From Augochlora pura (taxonomy: Eukaryota; Arthropoda; Insecta; Hymenoptera; Halictidae): a DNA stretch of 64,000 nucleotides. The stretch spans positions 28,023,640-28,087,639 of the forward strand of contig NC_135781.1 of the NCBI RefSeq assembly GCF_028453695.1, in the 5' to 3' direction. Below the pieces are notes generated by a model, which had not been told where the DNA came from, made no database searches, and saw only the letters and a program-made list of their open reading frames with translations. Positions 50,419-63,503 of the stretch are shown one piece after another. Numbering within the stretch: the stretch's first letter is position 1; each line of letters starts with the position of its first letter. A program made the position numbers and the translations under genes.

Positions 50419-53006
50419 CCTTTCCGCGTTCTTCCGCTCCGGTTTCTGCCCGCTCCCTTTCTTCGGCAACGGTACCGTTGCCGGACCACGGAGAGAGATC
50501 GTTCTCTGGCCGGGCTCTCTCTCCCTGCTTTCGGCCTCGGCGGCCGCACGCCGATAGGGTTCATCGATCTCGAGCCGGCAAAGGAGAGACGAGAGGGCTC
50601 TTTAATCGCGGTCGCTTCAATAAAAATTGATGGCAGCGCTGGAGCAGGAGGTCAATTCGACGAGTGTCGTTAGCCGCTTAATTACCGTTTGCGGATCGCC
50701 GAGGCGCGGCGTCACGAATCGAGACAGTTTCTTGCGAGGAAATAACCGTACGCGACCATTCGTTTGAATTATTAATCCGCTCCAGTGAACGCTGGGCGAC
50801 GACCAATACGATCGCCGCTGGATCGGGATAAGGGTCTCAATTATTTCGATAGTCCGGAATACCGTCGGTTTCATTCGTTCCATTTCGTTTAAACAACAAA
50901 ATTTTCACACGAAGCTCGATATTATATTAACACAATAAAACCGTTTAAGTACTTTATTAGTTTACTCTGTGTTCTAAGAAATTTATGAAATACCTTTCGC
51001 TTATCGATATCGTTGAAAAATTAAATTTATGTAATTGGTCATAACATTGAGAATAGTTAGCTTCGAGTTGACTAAAACAGCGATTTTCGCGCTGTAAAAA
51101 TTGTTAGATTTTATAAAGAAAGTATGGACATTAACAATTTTTTATAGAATTTTAGAATAGAGTCTAATCTTGTATTACGGACACTCTGTAATTAGTTCAA
51201 AACTATGTTTTTACGTTTTGCAGCTGGACCTGATTATCGACGCGCATAGCTGTCAGATAAGGGTTGAAGTGTGGTTAATCTAAAAATTTGTAGAAATTAT
51301 ATACTTTATACACGTTAATTGTTAAAAATGAATGAGACACGCGAACAAGAAATTCTCCTTAATGTGTCGGTAATCGGGACCGTCGTCCTATCTCTGCGAT
51401 CGATACGCGGATTAATTAGATGTTCGGCCGGCTCTAAATTAGACGCTAAACCGGTGCCAAGTTCGCGCGCCGCTTGTTCTCCCCGAACCGGAACGTGTTC
51501 GTTTTTCCAGCCTTTTTTTTTCGGAATCAGAGCACCGGCCGAACCGCTCGTTGGCTCGCGAGCACAAAGGATTCGAATGTTATTGGCGGAGTGACTCTGA
51601 TTTATGACGAGAGAGCGTTCTGCCTACACGAGGTTCAGAAAATGAACATCGCCCGATTCTAGCCCGATCCCCGGCTCGTTGCACCTACGACACCCGTGTT
51701 TGCAGCGGTTTGTCCGGCGGGAGGCTTTAGAAAATACACTCCTTTATTCGCGTTACGCGTCGGCGGTGCGGGATATTTGAATTTCAGAGTTTTCATTCGT
51801 TAACCCGGCCGAGTTGCTCTGCGCGCAGACAGCTGAAATTTCGAAATTATTCCCGTCGCATACGGCTCGTCCACCGGTTGTCCCTTTGATTGGCGCGCGC
51901 GCGCGACCGCGGATATTGTTTTGTTTCGGCAGAAAAATCGCGCGCGGCTATGTACACACACGCGTGTATGCAAACAAATAAAACACGACGCGCAAATTCG
52001 ATAGCTTCGGGCATGTAATTTTCGTCGAATTTGCCGCGATCTCGTCGATGCGAGGGACCGGGCTGAGACCAACGACGCGTGCACGTGTGCACGCATGCCG
52101 CAGCTTGTGCTGTATACAATTCGATCGCGACTGTAAACGCGGCGGTATCGCTACGTGTGTTTCATCGAACGGTGAACGCGTATTCGGAGCAGCCAAGGGT
52201 GCTCGTCCAAACACGCGAACGCGTTTCCCGCGGCGGCGTACCATTGAAAAAGAGGGTTGTTCCGTGTCGTCGAAATGGACAAGAAAGCGGTGCAGGCTCG
52301 GTGAAACTCGCGGCAACGGGATGCTGCGCGTTCGTCACGAGCCGTGCCGTCCCGGTCGTCGAGACCGTTGCTTGAACAAAGACCGGTATCGCGAACCCAA
52401 TCAGTTATTCCATCGACGAATCTCCGTTACGAGCGTACACGAACGCTTGCGTTTGTTTCCGTGAGCGGAGCGTAGGATGTCGACGCAGCGCCTGTTTTAT
52501 TGGCAATTCTCGAAATTGCGAGAGAGGCGAACGAACGAACGAACGAACTAGGGGGCGAGCATCTCGCGCTTTGCTCTCGCCGGGCGTTCTCGTTGATCAC
52601 CGGGCGACCGCTCTTTTTCCGATTCCTCGAAGCTCCTGGTCAACGGCGGAGACGCGCAGAGACTGTTTCGCTTTACCGAGAATCCCGAGCCGGCCACCCG
52701 AGCGCTGACTTATTGGTTCGCGATCCGTTCGGACGTGTCGCGGAAAAAGTGCAAGTCCGGGACCCACCCTCGCTTTGTCTTTGTTCGGCGCTCCGCCGAC
52801 GGCGACGAGGACAATCGAAAGTCGAACGAAACCAGGCCAGCGTCGCTGTCAAATCGTCCCCCAATTTTCTCTCGCAGAGTTCCGTCGCGTCCCTCCGCCG
52901 TATCCGGTCTCTCCCCGTCCTGTCCCCGTTCCCCGCGTCGAAGAAACTTTCGCATTGTCCGAGGGTAACCCCTGGAGGACGGAGGCTTCGAATCGCGATC
53001 GAACCA

Positions 53007-53008
<2 letters not shown>

Positions 53009-53043
<35 letters not shown>
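53009..53043. repeat. (CT)n microsatellite
   Basis: Uninterrupted TC run of about 35 bp. Confidence 0.9.
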
Positions 53044-53045
<2 letters not shown>

Positions 53046-53307
53046 GGCGCGGTGTGTCCCTGTTTGCGGACCGGAACCTTTTTTCGTTTCTGGCACGTGG
53101 ACGCGCGCGCGGTGAAATCGCGCCACCTCGGACGTTTTCAAAAACGAGGACGTTTTAATTCGCGGGACCGTGTGCGCGCCTCGGTGTCGTGTTCGACGAC
53201 GAGAATTGGAACGCTCCTCTCGTAATCGGAACAAATTCGCGAGTCTCCAGGGACCGTTCGTTTTTTTGTTTTCTTTTAACACGCTGGCTGGATCCCGGGT
53301 TGTTCTG

Positions 53308-53364
53308 CCCCGTTCCCGTTCCCGTTCCCATTCCCGTTTCAGTCCCCGTTCCAGTTCCCGCGTG

Positions 53365-53413
<49 letters not shown>
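53308..53413. repeat. (TTCCCG)n array followed by a 48-bp (CT)n run
   Basis: About eight variants of CCCGTT (53308-53360) then an uninterrupted CT run (53366-53413), all pyrimidine on the + strand. Such a mirror-like polypyrimidine block can form triplex DNA. Confidence 0.85.
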
Positions 53414-53414
<1 letters not shown>

Positions 53415-53798
53415 GTTTGCTACCAGCCCGTTGTTTTCTGACCGAGTTTTGGCAAGCGGAGATCGACGTCCGCCAATATTTTCGAGAAGATTCATCGTGT
53501 GACGGGCGACAAGCGTCGAGCGTCGAGCGTGCTCGAGCAATTCGCGTTATCGTGCTCCGCCGGCGTATATAAATAAAAAAAACTGCTTGTCGAAAGAAGA
53601 ATGGGACTTTCCAGGGAGAGCTTCGTTATCGCTCGAAATTTCAACGGTGATATTTCGCTCGTTTTCATCCTTTTTGCGCGTTTACGCGGCTGCCGAATAC
53701 GACGAAATGGAGTTACGAGGCGACAACGTCTTTCCCACTCGCCGGTCGATCTGTTTTTTTTTTAGACAACTGAGAAAGATGCGGAGAGCGGGGGAGGA

Positions 53799-53799
<1 letters not shown>

Positions 53800-53832
<33 letters not shown>
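53800..53832. repeat. (GA)n microsatellite
   Basis: GA run of about 33 bp with one AAAG interruption. Confidence 0.9.
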
Positions 53833-53833
<1 letters not shown>

Positions 53834-55892
53834 GGATCGGACTGTGGGCCGTTCGCGGTGCTACTTTTATAGCGTAGCCAGTGTACCGTTAATGACGGTC
53901 GCATACTCGAGGATGCACACGAACGATGTCGTTGCACCGCACCGCCTCGGTGCATAATTATCAGTCTCCGAAGCACGCCGTGCGCTAATTACAGGCTAAC
54001 GTATTAGTTCACGACGTCAGGCGTGTTAGGGTCGGTGTAAATATTTGGCCAGGGACGACTAGGAGAGCACGAAGCGGGGCCGGTTGGCATCCCGTCCTTT
54101 GGTTACGCTGTCTTTAAATCACTATCAACCGCATAATGGGAGCCAACCCGTACCCGAGAAAATTTCAGTTTCCCTCGGCTAATTGCCGTAGTTTTCTCCG
54201 TGCTCGTGCTCCCCCCCCAACCGAGTCCGCGTCCAAAGTTTTCGTAGATTTTATTCGAGTCCGGCCAGTCTCAACGAACCTCATTACCGTTCATTACGGA
54301 TTTACATTTTCCCGCGGATTTGTTGCTCAATTATACGCCGCTGAACACATCCGCTGACAAACGAAATAGATCTAGTCAGAGGCTGAACGGTGGTTTCCTT
54401 CGCGTCGCTTTTTCTTGTCCTTTTTTTTCTGCGTGGGAAAATAGTAAACGTTTTACTAAAGCGTATCTTAGGTCAATCAAAATCCGATTTTAAAGCGTCG
54501 TACCATCCGAAGCCTCTCTTCGGCGGACTCGTTCTGCGACCGACGACCACGTGCAACGATAAAAGTTTAGTGAATATGTAACATAACTTATTACGATCAC
54601 GATGACAATGCGTGTCGCGCCGCATTTTATCGGCCACTGATCTTTTATTGCATCGTACCGGCCGGCATGAAACCAGACACACGCGATTATTACACTAACA
54701 GATTTTATGCATTTATAAAATAAGCGAGTAGGTGAAATGCAAACGCATAAAGACTTCAAAGGAGTTAAGAATACTGTCGCATTGCTTTTAATATATTCTT
54801 TTTATTAAACGAAATAATACATTTTTATCTGTCTTTTTTTTACAGCAATATTTTATGCTGCATAAAAGACCTGCACACGTTTTTACACATGCGACACACA
54901 CCGACAACGAACATGCTATAAACACCGGAATTTTCAGAATCATCGACAATGACGACAACACGCTGCAAATCCAATTCAACGATCTGCGAATTAACGAGCG
55001 TTCAAGCATTGTTCTCTTTTGTTGTTTAAAAAAATAAACAGTATTTCTGCAATTTGATTGGCTCCGGCGATCGAGGAATTCGCGGCGAACGCGTCCGCGG
55101 ACTTGGCGCAACAAGACCGTGCCGTCGATTAATCGAAGTTAAACAGGGATTAATGGCATTTTTTCGGGAGGCTCGGGCTCGAGGTCCGGGCTCGGACCCC
55201 GCGCGAAAATCCGTTTAAATATTTGACTTCGGCGTTGTCGGTGTCGATTGGATTTCGCCGGGCTCGCGTCGCATCCAAAACTCGTTCGACCCCGTTCGCT
55301 CGTGTGCGCCTATTCGGATACATCGAATCTCGTTGAACGCTCCGGTAACGTTGTTGCGAAACCGTTGAACGGAAATCGTTCCGCGACCCGGGGCAGCCTC
55401 GAAATTCCGCGCGGATCACCCCAGGAGCGAGAGGCGGTTTTCCATATTCGGCGAGGAGGGCGGTCTTCTTCGTTATCCGAAGGGATAGTTTTCCCGTGAT
55501 AACGGCCGGGCCGTAACTGCAACGGGACCGTAGTTCGAAACAAGGCCTGGCGCTTTTAGGCAACGATTCGCCGGGAATTCGCCCCGGCGAAATCAAAGCC
55601 GCTTTTCGGATGGGGAACCAGAAACTCGGCGCGGTCCCGAAAAAGGAACAATCGACGCGACGGTTCCCTCCCCTCCCCCCTCATCCACTTGCCTATCCAC
55701 GTCGTGCGCGTGCACACGGCCGTGCACATCCACACGCGCGGCCACGCACTCGCGGAGCCCGCGCCGGCGTCTAAACATATATTACGTTGCGGAGTACGTT
55801 ACTCGAATTCGCGGGCAAAAGTGATTCCGAGTCGCTCTCGTATTCCACAGATTTTATATTCTAGGTGCACTCGAGTTTACAAATATCGACTG

Positions 55893-55921
55893 GAGGGGGG
55901 TGGGGTGGGGTGGGGCGGGGG
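55893..55921 (+). repeat. Strong G-quadruplex motif
   Basis: G-runs of six, four, four, four and five separated by single bases (T, T, T, C). This is the clearest quadruplex-forming run in the window. Confidence 0.85.
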
Positions 55922-56089
55922 CTAGTAGGTACGGCGAAGAGGCGCGCGCGAGAGAAATTTGCTGAAAAATCGTTCCGCCGCGAGGAATTCGTGCGCGGAA
56001 TAATTCTGGCGAGCCAGCTCTCGCGCGCGCGTCCGCCTGTTCGTCGATGCCAGGGAAAAAGATGGAGCCGGTTACATCGATGATTCTTT

Positions 56090-56275
56090 TAATTTGCGAC
56101 TATCGCCGACGATCGACGACAGCCTCCAACAATCTACGACATTCTATAACGATTTACGACGTCCTGCGACAACCGTACGGCATTCTACAACGATCTACGA
56201 CGTTCTACAACCGTTTACTACGATCTACGGCATTCTACAACGACGACCAGCGACATTGTACGACGATCCGTGAGA
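56090..56275. repeat. Degenerate tandem of about 20-bp TCTACAACGA/TCTACGACATT units
   Basis: Eight or more variants of the words CTACGACATTC, CTACAACGAT and CTACGGCATTC follow one another over about 185 bp. The period is roughly 20 bp but irregular. In one frame it gives a repeated S-T-T/A-F-Y-N motif, which I treat as a by-product of the DNA repeat. Confidence 0.75.
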
Positions 56276-57892
56276 ACGAGAGCGAAATCAATCAGCCGCA
56301 GACCGGTCTCGCGAGAACCGGTCTCTCCGGGAAGCCATTCCTCGTCGTCGGCGGTCGCCAATTTTCGTAGACGCGATCAAACTGAATTAATTGCCGGCAC
56401 CGGTCGACGTTGGAAGATCCGCATGGAGAATGAACATAATCTCGTCACCGGCGGCGAGGTGCGTCGTAAAATTTTGCGAGACGCCCACGCCATGGCCACG
56501 AACATGTGTCTTTTCATTCCGGAATACGATACTCGGTCGCACGTGGAGGGTGACGCGTTCATTGCGAATCAACCGAGCCTCTCCTGCAACCGAATTCCAA
56601 TCGAATTAACCCCGACCGAAATTCAACTAAGAGGGTCGGCCGGAATAAAAGCTTCGCGCAAACGTTTGGGGCTCCTCGGTACGTGTGCGCGCCCGCTGTT
56701 TAGCGTGTGCGTACGCTCGACGACTTCTTTTGTATCGTCAACAGAATAGCGTGCTGATTATGGCAAAGTTAAAGCAAGCATCGGCACTCGTTCGGAAGTG
56801 CGATAAAATTTTATACGAATTGTTCGCAATCTACTGTACCTCACCGAATTGTTGATGACTTTTTAAGAATGCTAATCACGAGAGTGTGGGTAACGTGCAA
56901 CGGAGTATTTATCGGACAGTAAGGTACAAGTTATTTTGATACGGACTGTGACGAAAGCGATTTAATGGACAGTGAAAATGACTATCATATACGAAGATGA
57001 GTTATCCGATACATGTAGCAAAGTTGAAGGACTTTGACGTTTCCATAGAAAAAATAAAAGGGTCCACGTTTTTTCTAATTGTTATTATTATTCATATTAC
57101 TATTGTTAATATTATCATTTAGAAAAAAATAAGTAATAAAATAAATTCATGAATTAAATACACCTTTTCTTAAATTTCAAAAACAAGTAATTTCGACTTC
57201 TTTGGTAGATATACGTTAAATATCTGTAGTTCTAGTATTAAAATAATTGCAAGGAAAAAGATAGTTCGTTAGAATCAACTCGAAGAATTTTTATTTCGCA
57301 TAAAAATCAACGAGTGATCTCTAACGCAGGGAACAGTTAAGAGAGCAAAGCATAACGCTTCGTGGATGATCGAAATAAAACTAATTGCATCGGAATATCG
57401 TTTTCGATACACTCGACCATTGTTATATTCCGAACGTGACTTTTTCATTCGGAATTGTGCAACCTTTCAGGCGAAATAGCCCGGCGCGCGGCGCTTGGAA
57501 GCACGCAGCCGTCGGGGCGACGCTAGATTGACGACGTCCGCGATGCGACCGGCCTCCGAACTCATTAATTAAGCTACGCATTCTTATCTGACCGCGCCCG
57601 CAATGTCTCGCGACTTCCGGCCACTTGAAAAAAATGATATTAGCGCGCCGCCACGGTCGGAGAAACTCGGCCGCGGAGAAGCGACATTAGTTTCGCTCTA
57701 ATTGCGCGATTTTTCTTTCGAACCGGAGATAACGTTTAAACGGCTCGGATAAAAATGTTCCGCGCGCACTCGCGCGGGCTAGGATTTTCCCCGCGAGTTA
57801 ATTGGTCGGCGTTCGTCGGCAAGCCGGTTCCCTGATCCCGCCGTGGCTATTTCTTTTTGTTCGAGCTGGCGTTTCTCGCGCGGAAAAAGGGA

Positions 57893-57898
<6 letters not shown>

Positions 57899-57945
<47 letters not shown>

Positions 57946-57972
57946 AGAGTGAATGAGAGAGAGATAGAGAGT
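57899..57972. repeat. (GA)n microsatellite
   Basis: GA run of about 42 bp followed by interrupted GA units. Confidence 0.9.
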
Positions 57973-60794
57973 TCTCGGCGTTTGTTCCGAGACCGCGACG
58001 CCCGCGCTTCCTGTCCCGTTGGCCGGAGTTTGCGATCCTCTGCTGGCGCAGTCGAGACGCACCTGCAGCCGAAACTTGCATCCACCGTTCCATGTAGTCC
58101 GACCAAAGTCTCGAGGAGAATATGAGAGCAGTTCCGGCGGAAACGCGCGAATACCGAGGCGGATCGCTTCGCCTGGCCGTGTCTCGTCGCTCGGAAAACG
58201 CGGCGGTGCGGGCTCGACGCTGAATATTCGATCGTCGTCGATTCGGATTGATTCCGAATTCCGTTGAATTTCGCTAGAACCCCGTTAAAACATTGCGAAA
58301 CATGCAAATAGTACCGCGCGCAACCATTTTCCGCTTGCTTTTCCCGTCGTTTGGTTACACCGTTTCCATACGTTCGAACGGATGAACGGCCGGCCAAGCA
58401 GCTGTTTTCCCGGCAGCAGGAACTCGCGTGTAAATTTTTAATTTTTAATTTTCCTGGTTTCGTGTGGCGCGCCCGTTGCGTCTGAACGATTGCTCTCGGG
58501 GTTATCGGTGCACGCGGAACAGAACCGGGCTGAAAACTAGTCGCGTGCGTTCCTCGTTGCTCGACTTTGTCCACTCGGCTAGCTCGCGTGTCGCACGTTT
58601 CCCGCGACACGATGCTTTCCGCTCGCCACCCCCCCTGTCCGCCGTTATTCCCACCTTAATCGGCTGGTTTTTGCGCGAACCGGTAACCGATCTCCGCGAA
58701 AATCTATCCGGCGCAACGGAACTGGAGCGTGGGAATTAAAGCCTCGCCGATTGCTTCTCGATTTAATTTTGCTGCAGCTATCGATGCAAGACCCGGATTC
58801 GACCGCGCGCAGCAGTATGTATGACCCCTCTCTCTATCTCTCCATCTCTCTGTCTCTCTGTCATATATCGTAGGAAGAGACGGCGAAAGCATTGCGAAAA
58901 ATCAGCGATTTACCGTTCGTATCGCGAGCGAGTCCAGCGGGTTTCGAGCCGTCCGCGTTTCACGTTCTTCCCTGTTTTCTTTTACGTTTCGTCGTTCGTT
59001 TTTACAAAGCGTTCACCCGCTATTTATTTAATGGGTTCGTTACGCCAACAATTGATACGCGTTTATTTCATTTTTCTGCGGGCGCGTTCTTCCCCCGCGC
59101 CCTTTCATATGCTGTTCCCCTATATTTGAAAATGACGGCCGTCACCGCTGCCGGTTGCCATATCCCTTGATGTATTGCGTTTCTGTTGGCGCGTGTGCTG
59201 CTACGCCGCCGGATCCCGCGAGTAAATGCTCGCGCGGATATAAAACCGACTGCGAGACCGGTGGCGTTTCGCACGTTGCGGCGGAAATTCGTCGAATGCG
59301 CTTCGATCGTCGGGATGCGTGCGTGGAAGCGTTTTTCGTTGTCCAACTTTTTCTCGCATTAAACTGGCATCCTATTCTGGAACTCGTCTTTTTTTTTTTA
59401 TAAAGCGTCGTTTATTTTATAAAGAAACCATGCGATCTCTTGCGTAGACTTTTTTCATACATACTTGTTGTTCTATCGACATTAATAACAAATTTTTAAA
59501 ACGAGAAACAGTCGACATTGGCGACGGTAGCGCAGAGACCAGCGAGCAGTCGTGCATCAAAAAGATGCCCGTATGGTTGTCATTACTACGGCCGTTCTAT
59601 TTGTCTCAATTACTTCGTCCATTTACTCTACATCTGTCGGAGTTATTCTTCTACATTTTTCCAACTTCTTCTTGATCGTGTCTACTCGCCGTCGCCGTAC
59701 TTGTTCCGTTTTCATTCGTTTCGTTTACCCGAAATAAAGAATAAAACGAAATCACGTGTAATATTAATGAAAATATAATTCGAGGAATAGTCGCCGGGCA
59801 CGTCGGATCGCTCGGACATTTACTTTATTCGTGGACTATCGTTCGACGAATCGTTGTTTCGCGCACCGGCGAACGCGTCTTTCGATTCAGCTGGGCGTAA
59901 CGCTATTCACAAATGCGCGCGGCGCTGCGCTCGCGTTCGCTCTCGAGCCCGCGAGCGCACCAGTTATCTACGCGTCAATGGTTTTTTGGCTGTGGCCCCG
60001 CGCTGTCGATACAATTGCGTAGGATATTCGGTGGTCGACAGCGACCGACCCTCCCTCGGTTCCGAGGCCGACCAACCGCGCATCGCAGTTCGATTAATAA
60101 TTCAATTACAGACCAGGCTAATTACCGGTCCTCGACGCTCTCGATGCTCTCAATGTTCCAACGCGCGACGCCTGCACTATCGTCGCGTCGCGAAAAATGA
60201 TTGGAACGATCGCGGAAGCGACCCAGCGGTGTCCGCCCGTGCCTTCGTCTACACGGTTTTTCGCGGCTATATCTTCCCCCGCCGACGATCGTTTTCATGC
60301 GAACGCGATGTCCGTTCGGGCTGACGTTGATTCCGTTTCATTGATTCGTTCCGCCGTGGCCGCGTCTCTCTCTCTCGTTTCTCGTATCTCGCCGGGCCTC
60401 TCCCTCGGAAGCCCATCTGCTTTTCGTTTCTCTTGTTCCCTGTCGGGGCGCGCAATGTAATACGTCGGTCGATACGTTTCGAATGAGGACGGAACACGAA
60501 ACGCGGGTCAGTTAATAATTAAATTAGAGGAATGGGCAATTACGAAATTTCCGCGCGATATTGTTACATGCGATGGATAATTATATATCGATTAAAAAAT
60601 ACTCGCCAGGCCGTGCGCGGGGAATACGAATCCGGTATGTAAATAACGCTCGAGGCCGAAGCCATAATGGTAATTAGCGGAACGCGTGTCAGTGATTGCG
60701 GACTTCTTTCGCTGCGAAAAGCGTTTGCCACCGCGCCGACCGCAGACCCGTTATTTCGATTGCGCAATATCGACGCGGGCCGATCGATCGATCG

Positions 60795-60826
60795 CGAGCG
60801 CGCGCGCGCGCGCGCGCCAGCGCGCG
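60795..60826. repeat. (CG)n run after GATC repeats
   Basis: GATCGATCGATC followed by about ten CG dinucleotides; potential Z-DNA. Confidence 0.85.
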
Positions 60827-61133
60827 AAAGGACGGACCGTGAAACCGTTTGATCGGGAACCGTCAAAATTGCTCGCGAAACGAAAATTGGTCGGTGGCGT
60901 CGAACGATTGATTCTCTCGGGAACATTTTTCTCGCGGAAATTAACGCGGTGTCTGCCCGCGGGAGTTTCGCCGTTTTACACCGGACGGACGGACGGCCAG
61001 GCGGGCAAAGTTCCCGTTGCGATCGCGGGACGCGCGGGGTGAAACTGTCGCGGAATTCGGGTCCCCGCGACGGATATCTGGACGAATTAAAAAAGTCAAG
61101 ATTGCCTCGACGATACTTTCGGAGAAGAACGAC

Positions 61134-61165
61134 GGAGGCGGCGGCGGGGGAGGGGGAGGGGGCGG
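61134..61165 (+). repeat. GGC repeats grading into a G-quadruplex-prone run
   Basis: GGCGGCGGC followed by three runs of five or more G separated by single A. Confidence 0.8.
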
Positions 61166-62160
61166 CCAACGGAGAAATAAAAGTCGAAGCCCGGGCGAGT
61201 TTTACGCCCGGCGTTCTCTAAACTCGACGAGTTACGGAATTAGGTCAGCCGGGTCGAAAAAGAGCAACGAGAGGAGGAAAAGAACGCGAGGCAGAAGGGT
61301 TCGCGCGTGAGAAGAGACCGGAACCAAGCGAGCGTCGGATGGCCTCCGCGACGTTGGCGGTCGCGGGGAGCGGAGGCTGGGACATAAGGACGTTGGGACG
61401 CGCAGCTCGTTCCATTCCGGACTGTATCCAGGTTCCCATCCAGGGTCTATCCCAGGTTTCGCCGGCGAAAGTAGCGCAGCTGCATTTGGCAAACTTTCGC
61501 CTAGATATACGCGAACGGTTTCGTTTCCTATCGATCATTGATTCTTAGCTCGCCTCTATTTCGCCCTCCTTCCTTTCTTTCGGTTCCTTGGCAATTTCCG
61601 TTGACCGAGAGCGAATGCCGCGCGACGACGCGCGCGGAGCCAGCCCCCGAATTCCGATACAGGATCATCCAATCCGAAATACTCCGCCGTAGACGAGAGA
61701 CCTCGCGGTCACGTGCCAGATCCCGGACGAATTTCGACTTTTCAGTCGGGCGGATTGGTCTCCGCGCGTAAGCACACAGTTGCCACGGATACGACCGAAA
61801 TCCGAAATCGATCACCGGACGAGTCTTTGATTTCCATTTGCGATCCCGACTCGAAACGAGCACGCGAGGTCGGTGATTTCCGTGGCACGTCTTTCGGTGA
61901 CGCGACCGACGCCGGTCGGTTCAGGGACAAGAACCCGTAGATCGCATTCTATTAATTCGTTGGTGCCCCTTCCGGCATGCTCTTGCCATCCTCTTGCTAT
62001 AAGGATCGATCGGCATGCGGTCGCGGCGTCTCGCCGCAATAATAGTCGATCGACGTGCACCGCAGACACCGAGAGCGGGTCCCGCGTCTCGGCCGGATGT
62101 TCGAAATTTTCGCAGGGACCTTGCCGAAACGCGCGGTTTCGTGAAACAGTGGCTACGATG

Positions 62161-62203
62161 GCGGCGTTAGCGGTGGCGGTGGCGGTGGCGGCGGTGGTGG
62201 CGG
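62161..62203. repeat. (GGCGGT)n array
   Basis: About six GGCGGT or GGTGGC units. Confidence 0.85.
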
Positions 62204-62425
62204 ACGCCGGCACCCGTGCGCTATCGATCGGCGTCGATGCGTGTGGTCACGACGGATGAATTTCGTATGTTCCCGGCAAATGGTAAACAGCGAACGACGG
62301 AGCTTAACTCCACCGCAAAGTTTCCACGTGTAGCACCTCTGTCGGAGGCCTGGCAGCCAGTCCGGCTGTCCGCCGGACGCAGCACGGCGCCGCTCGACGC
62401 AGCCCGATGCAGCATGATGCACCCT

Positions 62426-62450
62426 TTCTCTCTCTCTCTCTCTCTCTCTC
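62426..62450. repeat. (CT)n microsatellite
   Basis: Uninterrupted CT run of about 25 bp. Confidence 0.9.
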
Positions 62451-63485
62451 GGCTCGCTCTTTGTCCGAGCCTGCTCTCCTCTCCTTCCTTTCGCGACGAG
62501 TCCTCCCTCGTTTGGACCGCACCGCGCGTTGCACCACCGCGCGGTGGCTGTTGCGGCGGTTGCGTACGTGTGTAAATCCTACGTTAGAGGGTGTGGCACT
62601 TTGCCGTCCCGCGTGAATATGCATGTATGCGACGCGAGTCGCCGCGTGTGCCGCGTACGTGTGCGTCACCCTTCGTGTTCGATGTCTCCTCTGTGCCGCC
62701 GCCGCCGCCGCTGCTCTGCGTTGTGTGGACCGCCGCGCGACGACCACTGGGAAATTCGTCGATGTAACCTAGCATCCCTGTCCCGCGCTGTCTATGCCAC
62801 GCTCGCCCCGACACCGCTCTCCAACATCCCGATGCACTCCCGTTGGGGACCTTTTTAAATTGCGGAGATCGATGGGGAGTCCTCGATCGATGCACCCTCT
62901 CTCCCCCCCTTCGGTCCGCGGACCAAGGGGAAGGGGAATCGCGCAACAACAATCAACAGAGTTTTCGACTGTCCTGGCAATAGGGTGAAAAGGCCTAATC
63001 GATTCCGCCACTGCACCCACCCCGGGCACTCGCGATCTTCCACGCGTTTTTGAAAGCCGACGGGGTCGGGGTGAAATATACCAGAACCAATTTTTCAATT
63101 TATTGTTGCCTGCTCATACTAATAATAATAATAACTGATAATATCTATTAAATGATATAATACCCCGTTTTAACGAGCATTGGGGTATACATGTAACAAT
63201 GTAAATTCAGTGGAGACAAAAAGTTATTAATACGTCCGTTAAGTATGTAGTAGACGCGTATAACGCCTCGTCAGTATTACACTCAAAGTGGCATAATTCA
63301 CGTGGAACACTCGCATTTAGTCAAAATTATGCGAAACAAAAATGTTCCGCTTCCCTTGCAAGAGAAAACTGCTTGAATGTTCCATCGCGTTTTGAATAAT
63401 TTCAAACGACCTGTAAATGAAATCGGAACCATTCTGTTAAGACAGAATGCTGACAGTTCTGTCAGACAAGGGGCATTTCGCGTTA

Positions 63486-63503
63486 CGCGCGCGCGCGCGC
63501 GCG
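63486..63503. repeat. (CG)n run
   Basis: Nine CG dinucleotides in a row, close to an AT-rich island. Confidence 0.85.

Noticed and set aside
52710..53540. 276-codon open frame on the - strand
   Set aside because: It spans two CT microsatellites read as Arg-Glu repeats; the length is due to stop-free repeats.
57798..58610. 270-codon open frame on the - strand
   Set aside because: Contains a Ser-Leu run from the (GA)n array at 57899 and random-looking flanks; no start or splice support.
59400..59775. Possible LTR end with a primer-binding-site-like TTGGCGACGG at about 59518
   Set aside because: The match to a tRNA 3' end is short and no second LTR, polyprotein frame or duplication is present.
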